Shown here piece after piece: positions 63,223 through 64,000 of a DNA stretch of 64,000 nt. The stretch spans positions 1 to 64,000 of the forward strand of contig CALXNZ010000011.1 in NCBI GenBank assembly GCA_944389885.1, in the 5' to 3' direction. The notes under the pieces were generated by a model. That model had not been told where the DNA came from. It saw only the letters and a program-made list of their open reading frames with translations, and did no database searches. Origin of the DNA: an uncultured Opitutales bacterium (lineage in GTDB: Bacteria > Verrucomicrobiota > Verrucomicrobiia > Opitutales > Intestinicryptomonadaceae). Position numbers and translations under genes: made by a program. Position 1 is the first letter of the stretch. The number at the start of each line of letters is the position of its first letter.

Positions 63223-64000
63223 AGTCCGAAAATCCGTATGCCGTTCTTTTCCGCCAGGCCCTTTACAATATCGGATTCGAGAATAAGCGTCTGCTCCGCT
63301 TCCAATACGGCCGTTCTTATGTCTGCTTCGGCGAGTTTCTTTATGGTGCGCTCCCCTATAACCGGTACGTCGAAACGGTAATCCTGTTTCGGCTTCACAG
63401 TTTTTGCGAATATCGCATCTTTTGCCCCGAAAGTTCCCGCGCGCTCTATCATCTTGTCCGTTCCCTCAAATCCCTCTACGGCGAGCACTGTGCCGCGGCT
63501 TGTCACACAGGATTGCCCTATATCCAAACGCGCACATTCGCGGGCTATTTGCATGGCGTGCCGGGCGTATTCGAGCGTATCAGAATCGGGGGCATCTCCG
63601 CAAAATGGACCGCGCGGTGAGAGATGTTCGTCGAGGAAACTTCTGGCGTCGAGCATTTCTGTGCCCACTTTTGAAAGTTCTTCGGCAACTGCCCCAAAAA
63701 TTGTCTCGGCGTTCCTGCGCTTTAATCGGGCAAGTATGGACATGGCTTTTAAGTCGGGGAAAAGTCCCTTGAACAATTTTTTAGGGGTTATTTGTCCCGC
63801 CATTATTGCGTATTTTGCCCCAAAGTCTCGCGCCGTCTTCAAGAGCTTGCCGAGCTGCCCAACATTCATCTTGCGCTTGTCGGAGTCTTTAAAAGAGTCC
63901 CATAGCTCTAAAGGCGTCTCGTCCTCAAACGCGGCAAGCTTATGGTCTATTCCCTCCGATTTTAAAGCGTCGCGCACAATAGATGGGTAAACGCCCTTGC
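63219..64000 (-). CDS. lpxI: UDP-2,3-diacylglucosamine pyrophosphatase LpxI (5' end outside window)
   Basis: A partial gene of at least 260 residues, reading leftward and open at the right border of the window. The first residues in view read KGVYPSIVRDAL, the start region of LpxI proteins that precedes a helix. The middle contains GQLGKLLKTARDFGAKYAIMAGQITPKKLF and TVLAVEGFEGTDKMIERAG, diagnostic for LpxI (DUF1009). It hydrolyses UDP-2,3-diacylglucosamine to lipid X in lipid A synthesis, replacing LpxH in many alphaproteobacteria and others. The GTG at 63977 is an internal codon, not the start. Confidence 0.9.
   Translation of the reverse strand, partial: KGVYPSIVRDALKSEGIDHKLAAFEDETPLELWDSFKDSDKRKMNVGQLGKLLKTARDFGAKYAIMAGQITPKKLFKGLFPDLKAMSILARLKRRNAETIFGAVAEELSKVGTEMLDARSFLDEHLSPRGPFCGDAPDSDTLEYARHAMQIARECARLDIGQSCVTSRGTVLAVEGFEGTDKMIERAGTFGAKDAIFAKTVKPKQDYRFDVPVIGERTIKKLAEADIRTAVLEAEQTLILESDIVKGLAEKNGIRIFGL

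Overview
The window looks like chromosomal DNA of a Gram-negative bacterium of the phylum Verrucomicrobiota, most likely an Opitutales/Puniceicoccales-type member and possibly host-associated. The signs are a 52-residue 'Chlamydiae/Verrucomicrobia small basic protein', a short PEP-CTERM sorting signal, type III glutamine synthetase, PPi-dependent phosphofructokinase, LPS genes (lpxI, gmhA, an arnC/arnA-like pair), a TolQ/ExbB-ExbD system and a complete McsA-McsB-ClpC arginine-phosphorylation module. These are family inferences; there is no rRNA gene in the window to place the organism.

Layout. 1-1.5 kb: end of an ISL3-type transposase, tRNA-Leu and a CDF cation exporter. 1.6-3.5 kb: a secreted beta-propeller/diheme cytochrome. 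3.8-9.8 kb: a large divergent purA, then mcsA, mcsB and clpC. 9.8-16.3 kb (minus strand): aroK, gpmI, a GDP-fucose pair (gmd-fcl) and aspS. 16.4-24.5 kb: PPi-PFK, an RNase D-like exonuclease, glnN, a degenerate PhoD-like protein with an unknown partner, and prs. 24.8-27.8 kb: an unknown membrane protein, tmRNA (ssrA), a secreted GH99/WbsX-like protein and tRNA-Glu. 28-34.5 kb: an RpiB-like protein without the usual histidines, MscS, cysK, two lipoprotein genes (endonuclease/phosphatase fold and FAD oxidoreductase) and RNase P RNA. 34.7-46.9 kb: tex, a PEP-CTERM protein, a small membrane protein coupled to glgB, an iron alcohol dehydrogenase, a sugar-uptake cluster (LacI regulator, FHS-type transporter, ROK kinase, gmhA) and rpmA/rplU. 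47-55.3 kb: an anti-sigma-like membrane protein, a histidine/serine decarboxylase, two tandem secreted beta-helix proteins, a secreted DUF5696-like protein and a low-complexity basic protein. 55.5-64 kb: a LUD protein, the small basic protein, stand-alone coaB, birA, an arn-like operon, exbD-exbD-exbB, sufE and lpxI, which runs off the right edge.

Functional picture. Central metabolism (gpmI, PPi-PFK, prs, glgB) fits a fermentative, energy-saving carbohydrate user. The secreted beta-helix, DUF5696-like and WbsX-like proteins point to extracellular glycan breakdown, while the FHS transporter and ROK kinase point to sugar uptake and phosphorylation. Envelope genes (lpxI, gmhA, gmd/fcl, arn-like pair) indicate a lipopolysaccharide outer membrane with heptose, fucose and perhaps aminoarabinose-type decoration.

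The items most worth a second look are the McsAB-ClpC module in an LPS-bearing bacterium, the enlarged PurA, the PhoD-fold protein that seems to have lost its metal ligands, the tandem beta-helix/DUF5696 glycan locus, the split arn operon and the PLP decarboxylase. No CRISPR array, prophage or recognisable defence island was seen.
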